From the NCBI RefSeq assembly GCF_900215655.1, contig NZ_OBEN01000005.1, forward strand, positions 32,052-96,051: a DNA stretch of 64,000 bases, given 5' to 3'. Shown here in pieces: positions 41,261 to 50,027 of this stretch. Position numbers and translations under genes: made by a program. Numbering within the stretch: the stretch's first letter is position 1; each line of letters opens with the position of its first letter. This DNA is from Hydrogenobacter hydrogenophilus (GTDB taxonomy: Bacteria; Aquificota; Aquificia; Aquificales; Aquificaceae). Below the pieces are notes generated by a model. That model was given only the letters and a program-made list of their open reading frames with translations. It did no database searches and had not been told where the DNA came from.

Positions 41261-43540
41261 ATGTTTCTTGAGGCAATTATTGTGACTATTCCTTTGATAT
41301 CTATGATAACTTCTCTGTTTGTGGAAAAAAAAGTCTACGCGAAAATAAGCACTCTTTTTACAGGTATTGCCTTTCTGCTTAGTCTATATGTGCTCATATT
41401 TACTAACAAGGAAGGTTCTTTGTTTTTTCTTAGATTTGACGGGCTTGGAGCTCTTCTCACTTCCTACATACTCTTTGTGAGCCTTGTGATCCATAAGTAT
41501 TCAGAAAACTACATGAAAGACGAGCAGGGGTTCAAAAGATACTTCTTCCTCCTTGACCTAATGACTTGGAATTTATTACTGCTTGTGCTTTCAAACCACC
41601 TGATTATTCTGTTTGCCTCATGGCACTTAATGGGTGTAATTCTTTACTTTTTATTGACTTTTAACAACAGAAGAGAGCATGCGGTGCAGGCAGGAAGGAC
41701 CGCACTATTTACCCACAGGATTGCAGATGTTCCTCTTTTAGTAGCCATAGTTTTGCTTTATAAACAGTATGGCACCTTTGAAATAAGCAAGCTGGCTCAG
41801 ATGATCACTACAGGACCTTTAGATACGGTATGGATAGCAACTCTTTTGGTAATGCTAAGTGGCATAATAAAGTCTGCACAAATACCTTTTCACATTTGGC
41901 TCGTTTACAGTATGGAAGGTCCTACCCCTGTATCCGCTCTTATGCACGCTGGTATAGTGAATGCAGGTGCTTTTATAGTAAATAGGTTTGCCTTTATGTT
42001 TCCTCACGACCTTTACGGGCTTAGCTTTTCCTTTTTGATAGGCATAATAACCGCGATAGTAGGCTCTACCCTCATGCTCATGCAAAACGATGTAAAGAAG
42101 GCGTTGGGATATTCCACAGTAGGGCAGATGGGTTATATGATGATGGAGATAGGTGTTGGCGCTTTTGCTCTTGCACTTTACCACATGATGGCTCACGGTA
42201 TATTCAAAGCTACTCTTTTTCTTTCCTCAGGAGGTGTTATACACGAAGCAAGAAGGGACACTAACATACCAAGAGACGAAGTTTATGACGCGTTGGTTAA
42301 GAAAGAGGTTTCTAAAAAAGAAGTACCTACTGTGTTCTACGGTGCTATTACCTTGCTTATACCCCTTGTATTAGTTTTGGTTGCACATTTCGCCTTTGAA
42401 CAAGATGTCTTTAGGTACAAGGCTCCTCTTATCCTTCTCTTCTTTGGTTGGGTCACATCCGCCCAGATACTTCTAAACCTTTTCAAAATAGGCAAGGAAA
42501 AACCTCTGCTTACCGCTTTCTTGGGAGTTGTCTCTCTTTTCGTTCTTTTGAGCGTATATGTGCTTATGTCTCACCTTCTTCAGACCTTTGTCTTTCCTTA
42601 CGAAGGCCTTCAGGAAAAGATCTACGAGAGAGCCTTTTCTAACGTTCCTCTTTTCTTCCTTAGTATAGTCCTAAGTCTCATCCTTGCTTTAGCAGGATGG
42701 ACACTCATATACTTTGCCAATAAGGAAAAGCCTCTGAAAATTCACCTGAGTCTTTATGCTCACCTTTCCAGAGAGCTTTACTTTCCGGATATTTATAAAC
42801 TCATAGGAAGATTTTTCTTAAGGTTGGTGCGCATCTTATCCATAGCTTCTTTTTCTGCCATGCCCGTTTATGGATTTTTCCACATAGGAGAGCCTTCCGG
42901 TAGTTTTCCCGTGCAGGCACTTTTGCTGGCCTTTTTTATCCCTCTGTTTCCTATAAGCTTAATAACCTCTTACCTTATAAGGAGGTTCTGGATATACTCC
43001 TATCCCCTGATAGCCCTATTAGGTTTTATGGCACTTGTGTTCATACACATACCAACTTATGAACCCCTTTATTACCTTGCAGGTTTTACGCTACTTTTCC
43101 ATTCAGTAAGAGCCATACTAAGCGAAGGTTTCAAGGATAGCATCTCAGAACTGTATCCAGCACTCCTTAGCATGGTTTGGATATCTGAAGAGAATCACTT
43201 TGTTTTACTCCTTTTACCTTCTCTTCTTTTCTATCTTCTTGGTGTTTACGCCAGAAGGCTACTGCAAACGGACAGTTTTTATTACGCCGGTGGATTAATG
43301 GAGAAAATGCCTATTTATTCCCTTTTACTTGTGATTGCTTCTTTGCAAGCGTCCCTGACACCTCTTATGCCCAGTTTCTACTCCTTTTTTGAAACCCTTT
43401 TAAAATCAAATGTGTTCCAGATGATCCTTTTAGTGATGGGTTGGTTTGTGCTGGGTGTGGCGATTGCACTTTCCGCATGGAGATTATTACACGGAAGACC
43501 ACGAGATGACATACATTATATAGACCTTCTGCGGAGGTGA
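41261..43540 (+). CDS. dabB: DabB-like membrane subunit (NDH/MrpA-type)
   Basis: A 759-residue polytopic membrane protein with about 20 helices, homologous to NuoL/MrpA subunits: SWHLMGVILYFLL, TALFTHRIADVPLLVA, PTPVSALMHAGIVNAGAF and KKALGYSTVGQMGYMM. In DAB systems DabB couples ion flow to DabA and drives CO2 hydration to bicarbonate. It is longer than the DabB I know of, mainly in the C-terminal third, which is also hydrophobic. NADH dehydrogenase subunit 5 is the alternative reading, rejected because dabA follows directly. Confidence 0.88.
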   Translation: MFLEAIIVTIPLISMITSLFVEKKVYAKISTLFTGIAFLLSLYVLIFTNKEGSLFFLRFDGLGALLTSYILFVSLVIHKYSENYMKDEQGFKRYFFLLDLMTWNLLLLVLSNHLIILFASWHLMGVILYFLLTFNNRREHAVQAGRTALFTHRIADVPLLVAIVLLYKQYGTFEISKLAQMITTGPLDTVWIATLLVMLSGIIKSAQIPFHIWLVYSMEGPTPVSALMHAGIVNAGAFIVNRFAFMFPHDLYGLSFSFLIGIITAIVGSTLMLMQNDVKKALGYSTVGQMGYMMMEIGVGAFALALYHMMAHGIFKATLFLSSGGVIHEARRDTNIPRDEVYDALVKKEVSKKEVPTVFYGAITLLIPLVLVLVAHFAFEQDVFRYKAPLILLFFGWVTSAQILLNLFKIGKEKPLLTAFLGVVSLFVLLSVYVLMSHLLQTFVFPYEGLQEKIYERAFSNVPLFFLSIVLSLILALAGWTLIYFANKEKPLKIHLSLYAHLSRELYFPDIYKLIGRFFLRLVRILSIASFSAMPVYGFFHIGEPSGSFPVQALLLAFFIPLFPISLITSYLIRRFWIYSYPLIALLGFMALVFIHIPTYEPLYYLAGFTLLFHSVRAILSEGFKDSISELYPALLSMVWISEENHFVLLLLPSLLFYLLGVYARRLLQTDSFYYAGGLMEKMPIYSLLLVIASLQASLTPLMPSFYSFFETLLKSNVFQMILLVMGWFVLGVAIALSAWRLLHGRPRDDIHYIDLLRR

Positions 43541-43544
43541 TCTT

Positions 43545-46544
43545 ATGGAGAAGGGAAGAAAGCTATACATAAGGTCTCTTGTAAATATAGCTGCTGAACC
43601 CATAGCCTACTTTTGGCCCATGAGAACTTTCATAACCCGTAATCCCTTAAGGGAGTTTGAGGACAAACCCTTCAAGGAAGCGTTAAAAGACGGTGAGCTT
43701 TTATTTGGGGGTAGAGGCTATCTCAAAAGAGAAGACTACAGATACCTTTACTCTAAAGGCTACATGAAGGAGCAATTCCTAAAAGAAGGTATAAGAAGGT
43801 TCCTTTCTTCCGTAGAAAATGCCTCTGGACTTCCTTACGAAGAACTGCTTTTTACTCTTTTTATCGATGAGATAAGAGAGCCTACTTTAAATACTCTTTA
43901 TAAGGGAAAGATCAACAAAGACACTATGAGTGTGCTTTTGGAACACTTTACGGAAGACCCAGCTCAGGTGTGCAGAGACATCTTGCTATCCATAGGTTTA
44001 AAGCACACCCTTCAGGATATTATAAACCTCCTGACAGGTAAAGACCTTTCCCAGACAATAGATGAGCTTACCATAAAGACAGCCTTTGATTTTTTAGATG
44101 AAGGACAGTCTACCATAGACATGCCTGGCAGGAGTGCAGGTTTTTACAAAGCTTGGAGGGAGTTAGCCAGAAGAAACTTAAGATTCTTTTTATGGGCAGG
44201 GAAAAGCCTAAAAGATATGGTGGAAAATTTTGAGGAGCCTGAGCATGCCATAGAGTATGTGCTTATGTCTTTTGAGCTACCCGAGGCCCTTTGGGAGGGA
44301 TACATAAGTCTTGAACTTGCACGCCTAAAGGGTATAGCAGGCTTTATAAAGTGGCGTTCCCACAACAAGTTCTATTACTGGCAGAAGGTTCACCCTGTTG
44401 ATATGGTAGACTATACAGCTATAAGGCTTTTGATAGCAAAGGCAGTAATAGACGCTAACAAAAAGGACCTTCCTTTTGAACCCAACTACAAGGCATTGGA
44501 GGAGTTTTTGAGCAAAGAATATGCCAAAGCTTATCTCAGATACGAACTTGGCACAAAAAGATGCCCACCACAGCTTTTGGACCTTATGAAGGATTACCTC
44601 AAGAAGCCTCATGAAAAGGTAGAGGAATACACAAAATCAAAGGCAGAAATCTTAGCATTGAGCTACTATCTGTTTTTAGCAAACTGGACGAAAAAAGTGG
44701 GTATAGACATAAATAGCCTTAGTGCAAACCATGTTCTGGAGCTTATAAAAGTTTACGAAAAGTTCAAGGAGGAAGAAGGATACATATACCTTAGAGCTCT
44801 TGAGGATACACACATAGATAAGCTTGTAAAGTCTATAAGATTACCTCAGGAAGAAATACAAGAAAAGCCTCTTGCTCAAGCGTTGTTTTGTATAGATGTA
44901 CGCTCCGAGCGTTTCAGGAGACATCTTGAAAGCTTGGGAAGGTATCAAACTTACGGTATAGCTGGTTTCTTTGGTGTCCCTGTTGCCATGGTAAACCTGC
45001 AGAAGGGACACGAAGAGTTTCTCTGCCCAGTAATAGTAACTCCCAGGAATGTGGTTTTTGAAGTACCTTATAACAAAAGGGGAGTAGAAAAAGAAAAAGC
45101 GGTAAGCTACATTCTTCACGGTGTAAAGGATCACATACTGGCACCTTTTGTGGCGGTAGAGATGTTAGGGTTTGCCTTTGGCTTTGACTTTTTGGGAAAG
45201 ACCCTCCTACCAGAGAAGTATCTTAGATTTAAAGACTTAGCTTTCAAAGATTACACAAAAACATCTCTAATAGTAAACAAGCTCTCTGACGAAGAAATAC
45301 AGCAGATAATACAATCCTACTATTTTACGCTTATAAGAGCTGTATTAAGAGAACATTTTGGAATACAAGCTATCAACGACAAAGTTATAAGTCAGGTGTA
45401 TGAAGCCTGTTTAGACGGTAGGAACTCTCTCCCCGAAAACCTGAAAAAAGCAGTTGAAGTCCTAAGAAACGAATATAAGATAGAGCGCGGTTATGTAGAA
45501 ATTTTCAAGGAAAGACTTAAAAGCGTAGGCTTTACAAAGGAAGAACAAGCCTTCCTTATATCCACAGCTCTCAAAAGCATAGGGTTAACCAGAGAATTTG
45601 CTCCCATAGTGCTGGTGCTTGGACATGAAAGCAGGTCTGAAAACAACCCCTATGAGTCCGCTTTGGACTGCGGAGCCTGTGGTGGTGCTTCTGGTATTTA
45701 TAACGCAAGGATATTCTGCATTATGGCTAACGATCATGTGGTAAGGCAGATAATGGCTCAAAAGTACGGATTGGAGATACCGCCAGATACCGTATTCATA
45801 CCCGGTGTCCACAACACTACTACAGATGAAGTATTCCTTTACGACCTTGAATTTTTACCTGCAAGATACATTCCACTAATGGACAAAATAAACCAAGACC
45901 TTCAAATAGCTAAGGATCTCACCCTTCAGGAAAGAGCTAAGCCTTTAGATGCAAGGGACCCCAAAGATGTTTACAGGAAAGCCTACGATTGGTCAGAGGT
46001 TAGACCCGAATGGGGTCTTTCTGGCAACTACGCTTTCATTATAGGCAGGAGAAGTATTACAAGCTTTGCTAAGTTAGATGGTAGAGTATTTTTGCATTCT
46101 TACGACTACCGCGTTGATAAAAAAGGTTTTCTGTTGGAAAACATACTCGCAGGTCCTGCGGTGGTGGGTCAGTGGATAAACTCCGAATACTACTTCTCAA
46201 CAGTGGACAACGAAGTTTACGGTAGTGGAAGCAAGGTCTACCACAATGTAGTAGGAAGGATAGGTGTAATGACGGGTAATTACAGCGACTTGAGGATAGG
46301 CTTGCCCGCCCAAACGGTGCTAAAGGAGGGTAAGCCCTTCCACATACCCATAAGATACACCCTTATCATAGAAGCTCCCTTTGAGTTGGCAAGGACTGCT
46401 ATCAACAAAATAAGAAAGATAAGAGACCTTATGCAAAACGGATGGATAAATCTGCTTATCTTTGATCCAGAAACCGGAGTCTTTTATAGGTACTTGGAAG
46501 GCATTTGGGTTGAATATCTCAAAAAAGAGGAGGTAAAAGCATGA
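43545..46544 (+). CDS. dabA: DabA-like vectorial carbonic anhydrase (DUF2309)
   Basis: A 999-residue soluble protein with the beta-carbonic-anhydrase-like zinc site of DabA: Cys449 and Asp451 in FCIDVRSERFRRH, and His694 and Cys709 in GHESRSENNPYESALDCGAC. The His-Cys distance of 15 residues equals that of the characterised DabA. With DabB it builds up bicarbonate in the cell. It overlaps the PII-like gene by 4 bases and follows dabB by 4. The system would feed the carboxylases of the reductive TCA cycle. Confidence 0.92.
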   Translation: MEKGRKLYIRSLVNIAAEPIAYFWPMRTFITRNPLREFEDKPFKEALKDGELLFGGRGYLKREDYRYLYSKGYMKEQFLKEGIRRFLSSVENASGLPYEELLFTLFIDEIREPTLNTLYKGKINKDTMSVLLEHFTEDPAQVCRDILLSIGLKHTLQDIINLLTGKDLSQTIDELTIKTAFDFLDEGQSTIDMPGRSAGFYKAWRELARRNLRFFLWAGKSLKDMVENFEEPEHAIEYVLMSFELPEALWEGYISLELARLKGIAGFIKWRSHNKFYYWQKVHPVDMVDYTAIRLLIAKAVIDANKKDLPFEPNYKALEEFLSKEYAKAYLRYELGTKRCPPQLLDLMKDYLKKPHEKVEEYTKSKAEILALSYYLFLANWTKKVGIDINSLSANHVLELIKVYEKFKEEEGYIYLRALEDTHIDKLVKSIRLPQEEIQEKPLAQALFCIDVRSERFRRHLESLGRYQTYGIAGFFGVPVAMVNLQKGHEEFLCPVIVTPRNVVFEVPYNKRGVEKEKAVSYILHGVKDHILAPFVAVEMLGFAFGFDFLGKTLLPEKYLRFKDLAFKDYTKTSLIVNKLSDEEIQQIIQSYYFTLIRAVLREHFGIQAINDKVISQVYEACLDGRNSLPENLKKAVEVLRNEYKIERGYVEIFKERLKSVGFTKEEQAFLISTALKSIGLTREFAPIVLVLGHESRSENNPYESALDCGACGGASGIYNARIFCIMANDHVVRQIMAQKYGLEIPPDTVFIPGVHNTTTDEVFLYDLEFLPARYIPLMDKINQDLQIAKDLTLQERAKPLDARDPKDVYRKAYDWSEVRPEWGLSGNYAFIIGRRSITSFAKLDGRVFLHSYDYRVDKKGFLLENILAGPAVVGQWINSEYYFSTVDNEVYGSGSKVYHNVVGRIGVMTGNYSDLRIGLPAQTVLKEGKPFHIPIRYTLIIEAPFELARTAINKIRKIRDLMQNGWINLLIFDPETGVFYRYLEGIWVEYLKKEEVKA

Positions 46545-46894
46545 AAAGCGTAAAACTTTACGAGATGAAGAAGGTAGAAATAGTTGTTAGAGGAGAGGAC
46601 TTAGACTTTGTACTGGATCTGCTTGATAGAGCTGGTGCTACTGGCTACACCATAATACATAACCTGTCTGGAAAAGGAAGTCACGGTTTCCACGAAGGTC
46701 ATCTTTTATTTAACGAAGAGGATACACTTGTTATGGTCATATCGGTGATGCCAGAAAACCTCGTTGAAGCGGTGCTTGAGGGTATAACTCCCTTTCTAAA
46801 TAAACATTCGGGTGTTGTGTTCGTAAGTAGTGTTATGGTCAGCAGGGTAGGAAAGTTCGGTGATGTACCAACAAGTGCGGGTGGAGGGAGTTGA
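46541..46894 (+). CDS. PII-like protein (CPII type)
   Basis: A 117-residue PII-fold protein with VEIVVRGEDLDFVLDLLDRAGATGYTI, a short T-loop region (LSGKGSHGFHEGH) and the C-terminal PFLNKHSGVVFVSSVMVSRVG. Its place after dabBA matches the CPII proteins that bind adenine nucleotides with bicarbonate near carbon-transport genes; nucleotide and function are inferred. The last residues AGGGS and the stop are encoded within the complement of tRNA-Leu(CAG), a 19-base overlap. Confidence 0.85.
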   Translation: MKSVKLYEMKKVEIVVRGEDLDFVLDLLDRAGATGYTIIHNLSGKGSHGFHEGHLLFNEEDTLVMVISVMPENLVEAVLEGITPFLNKHSGVVFVSSVMVSRVGKFGDVPTSAGGGS

Positions 46895-46959
46895 ACCCTC
46901 ACGGCCTTGTGGCCACGGGATCCTGAGTCCCGCGCGTCTGCCAATTCCGCCACACCCGC
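46876..46959 (-). tRNA. tRNA-Leu (CAG)
   Basis: A class II tRNA with acceptor GCGGGTG/CACCCGC, anticodon stem CGGGA/TCCCG and loop CTCAGGA (anticodon CAG), a long variable arm and T stem GAGGG/CCCTC. The discriminator is A; CCA is not encoded. Its 3' 19 bases overlap the end of the PII-like gene on the other strand. Confidence 0.94.
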
Positions 46960-46978
46960 ACAGATAAACTAATTAAAT

Positions 46979-46984
46979 TATAAT
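46979..46984 (+). promoter_or_regulatory. -10 element of the 69-residue gene
   Basis: TATAAT ends 6 bases before ATG 46991, with no ribosome site between, another predicted leaderless start. Confidence 0.5.
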
Positions 46985-46990
46985 ACTCAT

Positions 46991-47200
46991 ATGGAAAGAG
47001 TCAGGTGTCTGGTAGTAGACCTTGAAGGCACTACTGTAGAGATAACTCAAAAACTTAACGAGGTGATCTCCGGCATAGAGCAGGAAGGTGGAAGTCTGAT
47101 AGACATTAAGGTCACGCATGCAAGAGAACACGGGATAGACGGCTTTGTAGTGCTTTACACGCTGACTTACAAAATATCTAAAGAAGTGCCCGAAGAATGA
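46991..47200 (+). CDS. Small conserved-type protein (69 aa), unknown
   Basis: A 69-residue alpha/beta protein. The pattern LNEVISGIEQEGGSLIDIKV followed by GFVVLYTLTYK resembles DUF4177-like small domains, but this is a loose fit. It overlaps the DUF167 gene by 4 bases, so the two are co-translated. Function unknown. Confidence 0.6.
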   Translation: MERVRCLVVDLEGTTVEITQKLNEVISGIEQEGGSLIDIKVTHAREHGIDGFVVLYTLTYKISKEVPEE

Positions 47201-47418
47201 TCCTTGAAGTAAGAGCCAAAGCTAAGGCAAAAAAGGAGTATGTAAAAACTATCACTCAAAATGTCTACGAAGTTGCTGTCAAAGAACCTCCTCATAGAGG
47301 GAAGGCTAACGAGAGAATAGTAGAGCTTCTTTCTGCACACTTGGGAGTTTCAAAAAACAGGATAAAACTTATAAAAGGGGCAAGTTCCAAGATTAAACTT
47401 TTTCAAATAGATCTATAA
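47197..47418 (+). CDS. DUF167/YggU family protein
   Basis: A 73-residue protein with the family pattern VRAKAKAKKEYV, EVAVKEPPHRGKANERIVELLSAHLG and KNRIKLIKGASSKIK. The UPF0235/YggU family is widespread and uncharacterised. Its 3' end overlaps the convergent gph gene by 26 bases. Confidence 0.88.
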   Translation: MILEVRAKAKAKKEYVKTITQNVYEVAVKEPPHRGKANERIVELLSAHLGVSKNRIKLIKGASSKIKLFQIDL

Positions 47419-48028
47419 CATCTTTTGGCTCTGAGAGGAAAAAGTCTGGCATCACCGAGTCTAATCTAACATAACCCCATTTTGCTAAAGCGGTCCATAT
47501 ACCTGCATCTTTACCTGCACAGATGTCCGCAGATGTATCTCCTACTATTACTGATTCCTGCGGACGTACTCTTAACCGCTCCATAACCTGTTTTATGGGT
47601 AGAGGTGATGGTTTTTTTTCTGGAAAGGTATCACCACCTACCACCACATCAAAGTAGGACAGAAGTTCAAGCCTTCTTAGTATTTCACGAGAAAGGTCCT
47701 CCATCTTGTTAGTTACTACTGCAAGAAAACTTCCCCTTGACCTTAGGTAAGCTAAAACTTCCTGAATTCCTTCATAAGTCTTTGTATGTACTACAGGATT
47801 TTCCCTGTAAAACCTCCTGAAAAGCTCCAGTGCTGTATTTAGCTCTTCATCTGGGAAAAGTTTTTCCAAGAGCCTTCTTGCACCTCCACCTATCCAAGCT
47901 TTTACTCTCTCTGGGTCTATGGGGTTCCTGCCCATCTCCTGCAGAACCATATTTACACACATACCTATGTCCATATAAGAGTCTATGAGTGTTCCGTCAA
48001 GGTCAAATATGAAAAGTTTTAAGCGCAT
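47393..48028 (-). CDS. gph: HAD hydrolase, phosphoglycolate phosphatase-like
   Basis: A 211-residue HAD-superfamily phosphatase. Motif I is FDLDGTLIDSY with the nucleophilic Asp, motif II VTNKMED, motif III the Lys in EKKPSPLPI, motif IV VGDTSADI. The cap is helical (class C1). Phosphoglycolate phosphatase is the usual annotation for this shape; in an autotroph it would clear 2-phosphoglycolate, but pyrophosphatase PpaX is an alternative. It overlaps the lipoprotein gene by 10 bases. Confidence 0.8.
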   Translation of the reverse strand: MRLKLFIFDLDGTLIDSYMDIGMCVNMVLQEMGRNPIDPERVKAWIGGGARRLLEKLFPDEELNTALELFRRFYRENPVVHTKTYEGIQEVLAYLRSRGSFLAVVTNKMEDLSREILRRLELLSYFDVVVGGDTFPEKKPSPLPIKQVMERLRVRPQESVIVGDTSADICAGKDAGIWTALAKWGYVRLDSVMPDFFLSEPKDVIDLFEKV

Positions 48029-48504
48029 TTTTTGTCTTTTAGATAATCCTGTAGGCTTTTCCTTTTGTATTGGTTATCCTTTATGTAGTCCGCTACGCAT
48101 GCAAAGGTCTTGGGTTCTATGTAGCCAGGGATACTCAAGATGATCCGCCCATCTTTATCGTAGAAGATAAGGTAGGGAAAAGAATTTACACCAAGCATCT
48201 TAACCAGCTCATCCTCTTGATTTATGCCCTCTTCCTTTCCAAACTTGTACCTGACCTTAGCGTTGCTCTCATAAAGGAGCTTATGAATGTCTATACCTAT
48301 TAGAGCTTTCTTAAGACTTTCGTTCTCTCTCATATCTTTATCTAACTGTTTGCAGTATATACAACTTTCGCTCTCTACTATAAGAAGATTGTAAGAGCTC
48401 TTAGGGGTTATGTCCTTTATCTGCGGGGAGCTAACGCTTTCTTTATTCCTACTACAGGACGCTACAAAAAGGGTCAGCACCAACAAGAGGATCAGTTTTC
48501 TCAT
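48019..48504 (-). CDS. Thioredoxin-fold lipoprotein with CxxC (SoxW-like)
   Basis: A 161-residue protein with a lipobox VASC near residue 17 and a thioredoxin fold: LLIVESESCIYCKQL holds the CIYC redox pair, FPYLIFYDKDGRI the cis-proline. A third cysteine lies in FACVADY and one at the C-terminal KKCA. It fits periplasmic thioredoxins of the SoxW/DsbD-partner type that reduce sulfur-oxidation or cytochrome-maturation proteins. The partner is not in the window. Confidence 0.8.
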   Translation of the reverse strand: MRKLILLLVLTLFVASCSRNKESVSSPQIKDITPKSSYNLLIVESESCIYCKQLDKDMRENESLKKALIGIDIHKLLYESNAKVRYKFGKEEGINQEDELVKMLGVNSFPYLIFYDKDGRIILSIPGYIEPKTFACVADYIKDNQYKRKSLQDYLKDKKCA

Positions 48505-48570
48505 GATTTAATATTTTAGGCGTAGGTTTGCTACAAAACAAGAGGAGATGTGGTATATTCTCTTTCTGTT

Positions 48571-49575
48571 ATGGAGAGCCTTCTTCTGAAAAGTATAAAA
48601 GGAGAAAAAATAGAGAGATTCCCCGTATGGCTCATGCGCCAAGCAGGTAGGTACATGAAAGAATACAGAGAGCTCAGGCAGAAAAGAGAAGACTTTTTGA
48701 GCTTTTGTAAAGATGTGGATCTTGCCATAAAAGTAAGCTTGCTACCCCTTGAGCTCCTTGAGGTGGATGCGGTGATCATATTTTCGGACATATTGGTGCC
48801 TGTGGAGCTTATGGGTGTTCGCGTGGAGTTCAAGGATGGTGAGGGACCATCTGTTGTTTGGGACGGTGTGGTAGAAAGTCTAAAAAAGTTGAGTTTTAAT
48901 TCTGCGGATTTTGTCAATGAGATAATAATGGGTGTAAAAAAGGCTCAGAAGGAGGTGCCTGTTATTGGCTTTTGCGGAGCACCCTTTACCTTGCTTTCCT
49001 ATATGGTAGAAGGGGGGGGCTCAAAGGACCTGAGAAAAACCAAGCTCTATATGTGGAAAGAAGAGGGCTATAACTCTCTTATGACTCTTCTTGTAGAGAA
49101 CCTTGTGGAGTATTTACGAGGTCAAGTACTTGCAGGTGCTGACGTGGTGCAGGTTTTTGATACCTGGGCTATGCACCTCTCTTACGAAGATTATAAGGAT
49201 TACGCAGAGACCTATCTCAAACCCTTTTTTGAGAGGATAAAAAGGGAACTGAATGTTCCTCTCATATACTTTTACAGAGGATCAAGTTCCTTTTTAGAAG
49301 TTCTCAAAGACTTTGCAGTAGATGTCATATCCGTTGACTGGACTGTGGATATGATAGGCAGTATGAGAAGTATAAATAAGGCATTTCAGGGAAACTTAGA
49401 CCCACACCTACTTTATGCTGACGAAGGGCTCATAAGCCAAAAGGTGCTGGAATTTTTAAGATGCATACCAAGAAAAACAAAGTATATATTCAATCTTGGG
49501 CACGGTATAGCGCCAGATATGGACTTTCATAAAGTAAAGTTTCTTGTAAATTTAGTCAAAAGCTACAGGGTTTAG
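48571..49575 (+). CDS. hemE: Uroporphyrinogen decarboxylase
   Basis: A 334-residue haem-pathway enzyme that removes four acetate carboxyls from uroporphyrinogen III. The signatures are PVWLMRQAGRYMKEYRELR near residue 16, VDAVIIFSDILVP, GFCGAPFTLLSYMVEGG and the end FNLGHGIAPD. ATG 48571 gives the usual start; no strong ribosome site is present and TATATT lies 11 bases upstream. Confidence 0.95.
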   Translation: MESLLLKSIKGEKIERFPVWLMRQAGRYMKEYRELRQKREDFLSFCKDVDLAIKVSLLPLELLEVDAVIIFSDILVPVELMGVRVEFKDGEGPSVVWDGVVESLKKLSFNSADFVNEIIMGVKKAQKEVPVIGFCGAPFTLLSYMVEGGGSKDLRKTKLYMWKEEGYNSLMTLLVENLVEYLRGQVLAGADVVQVFDTWAMHLSYEDYKDYAETYLKPFFERIKRELNVPLIYFYRGSSSFLEVLKDFAVDVISVDWTVDMIGSMRSINKAFQGNLDPHLLYADEGLISQKVLEFLRCIPRKTKYIFNLGHGIAPDMDFHKVKFLVNLVKSYRV

Positions 49576-49579
49576 CTCT

Positions 49580-49704
49580 CTTGTGAGGTTTCAAGTCAGA
49601 GTGTTTAATAATTCCCCCCACTCTGAAAAGGAGCTAACCTTACTTGCTACCCTCTTCCAATCCCCTGAGATTAAAACTCTTGTAAGAAAACCTCACACAA
49701 TAAG
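49580..49704. ncRNA. Possible structured RNA between hemE and feoA
   Basis: This stretch can fold with a long-range stem (GTGAGGTTT at 49583-49591 with AAACCTCAC at 49688-49696) that encloses an 8-bp hairpin TCAGAGTG (49596-49603) / CACTCTGA (49619-49626) with a 15-base loop containing six C. The feo promoter lies beyond it, so it is either the hemE 3' UTR or a separate RNA. I recognise no known family; 6S RNA was considered but its signatures are not seen. Confidence 0.4.
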
Positions 49705-49756
49705 AAATCAAGTTCTGTAGATGCTCTGGGATTTTTCAAACAGCCTCGGTTTCAAG

Positions 49757-49785
49757 TTGACAAAAAGATTTTGAGACTGTATATT
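49757..49785 (+). promoter_or_regulatory. Sigma-70 promoter of feoAB
   Basis: A consensus TTGACA at 49757-49762, a 17-base spacer and TATATT at 49780-49785 form the clearest promoter in the window. Transcription would start near 49792, giving a leader of about 23 bases with AGGAGG before feoA. No Fur-type palindrome is evident. Confidence 0.75.
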
Positions 49786-49814
49786 AATTCCATAAACTGT
49801 TCAGGAGGCAAGAA

Positions 49815-50027
49815 ATGAACTTGGAAGATGCGAAAGTGGGTACTAAGGTGATGATACGCGATCTTACAGGAAAGGATGAAGTGGTTAGAAGGGTAGAAGC
49901 TATGGGACTAAGACGGGGCAAAAGTATTGAAGTGCTTCAGAAACTTGGCAGGACTATATTAGTAAAGCTGAACAATTCAAGAATCGTAATAAGCAAAGAC
50001 ATTGCAAGGAACATATCTGTAGAATGA
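49815..50027 (+). CDS. feoA: Ferrous iron transport protein FeoA
   Basis: A 70-residue SH3-like protein: DAKVGTKVMIRDL, VEAMGLRRGKSIEVLQKLG, and a final VISKDIARNI. FeoA is a cytoplasmic partner of FeoB. AGGAGG lies 6 bases before the ATG. It overlaps feoB by 4 bases. Confidence 0.93.
   Translation: MNLEDAKVGTKVMIRDLTGKDEVVRRVEAMGLRRGKSIEVLQKLGRTILVKLNNSRIVISKDIARNISVE

Noticed and set aside
41261..43540. Complex I or Mrp antiporter subunit gene
   Set aside because: The protein is NuoL-like, but it is followed 4 bases later by a DUF2309/DabA gene with a complete zinc site, and no other complex I or Mrp genes are near, so DabB fits better.
49580..49704. 6S RNA or CRISPR remnant
   Set aside because: The length and long stem recalled 6S RNA, and GGTTTCAAGT occurs twice, but the large central bubble is not evident and the two 10-mers are too short and too few for a CRISPR array.
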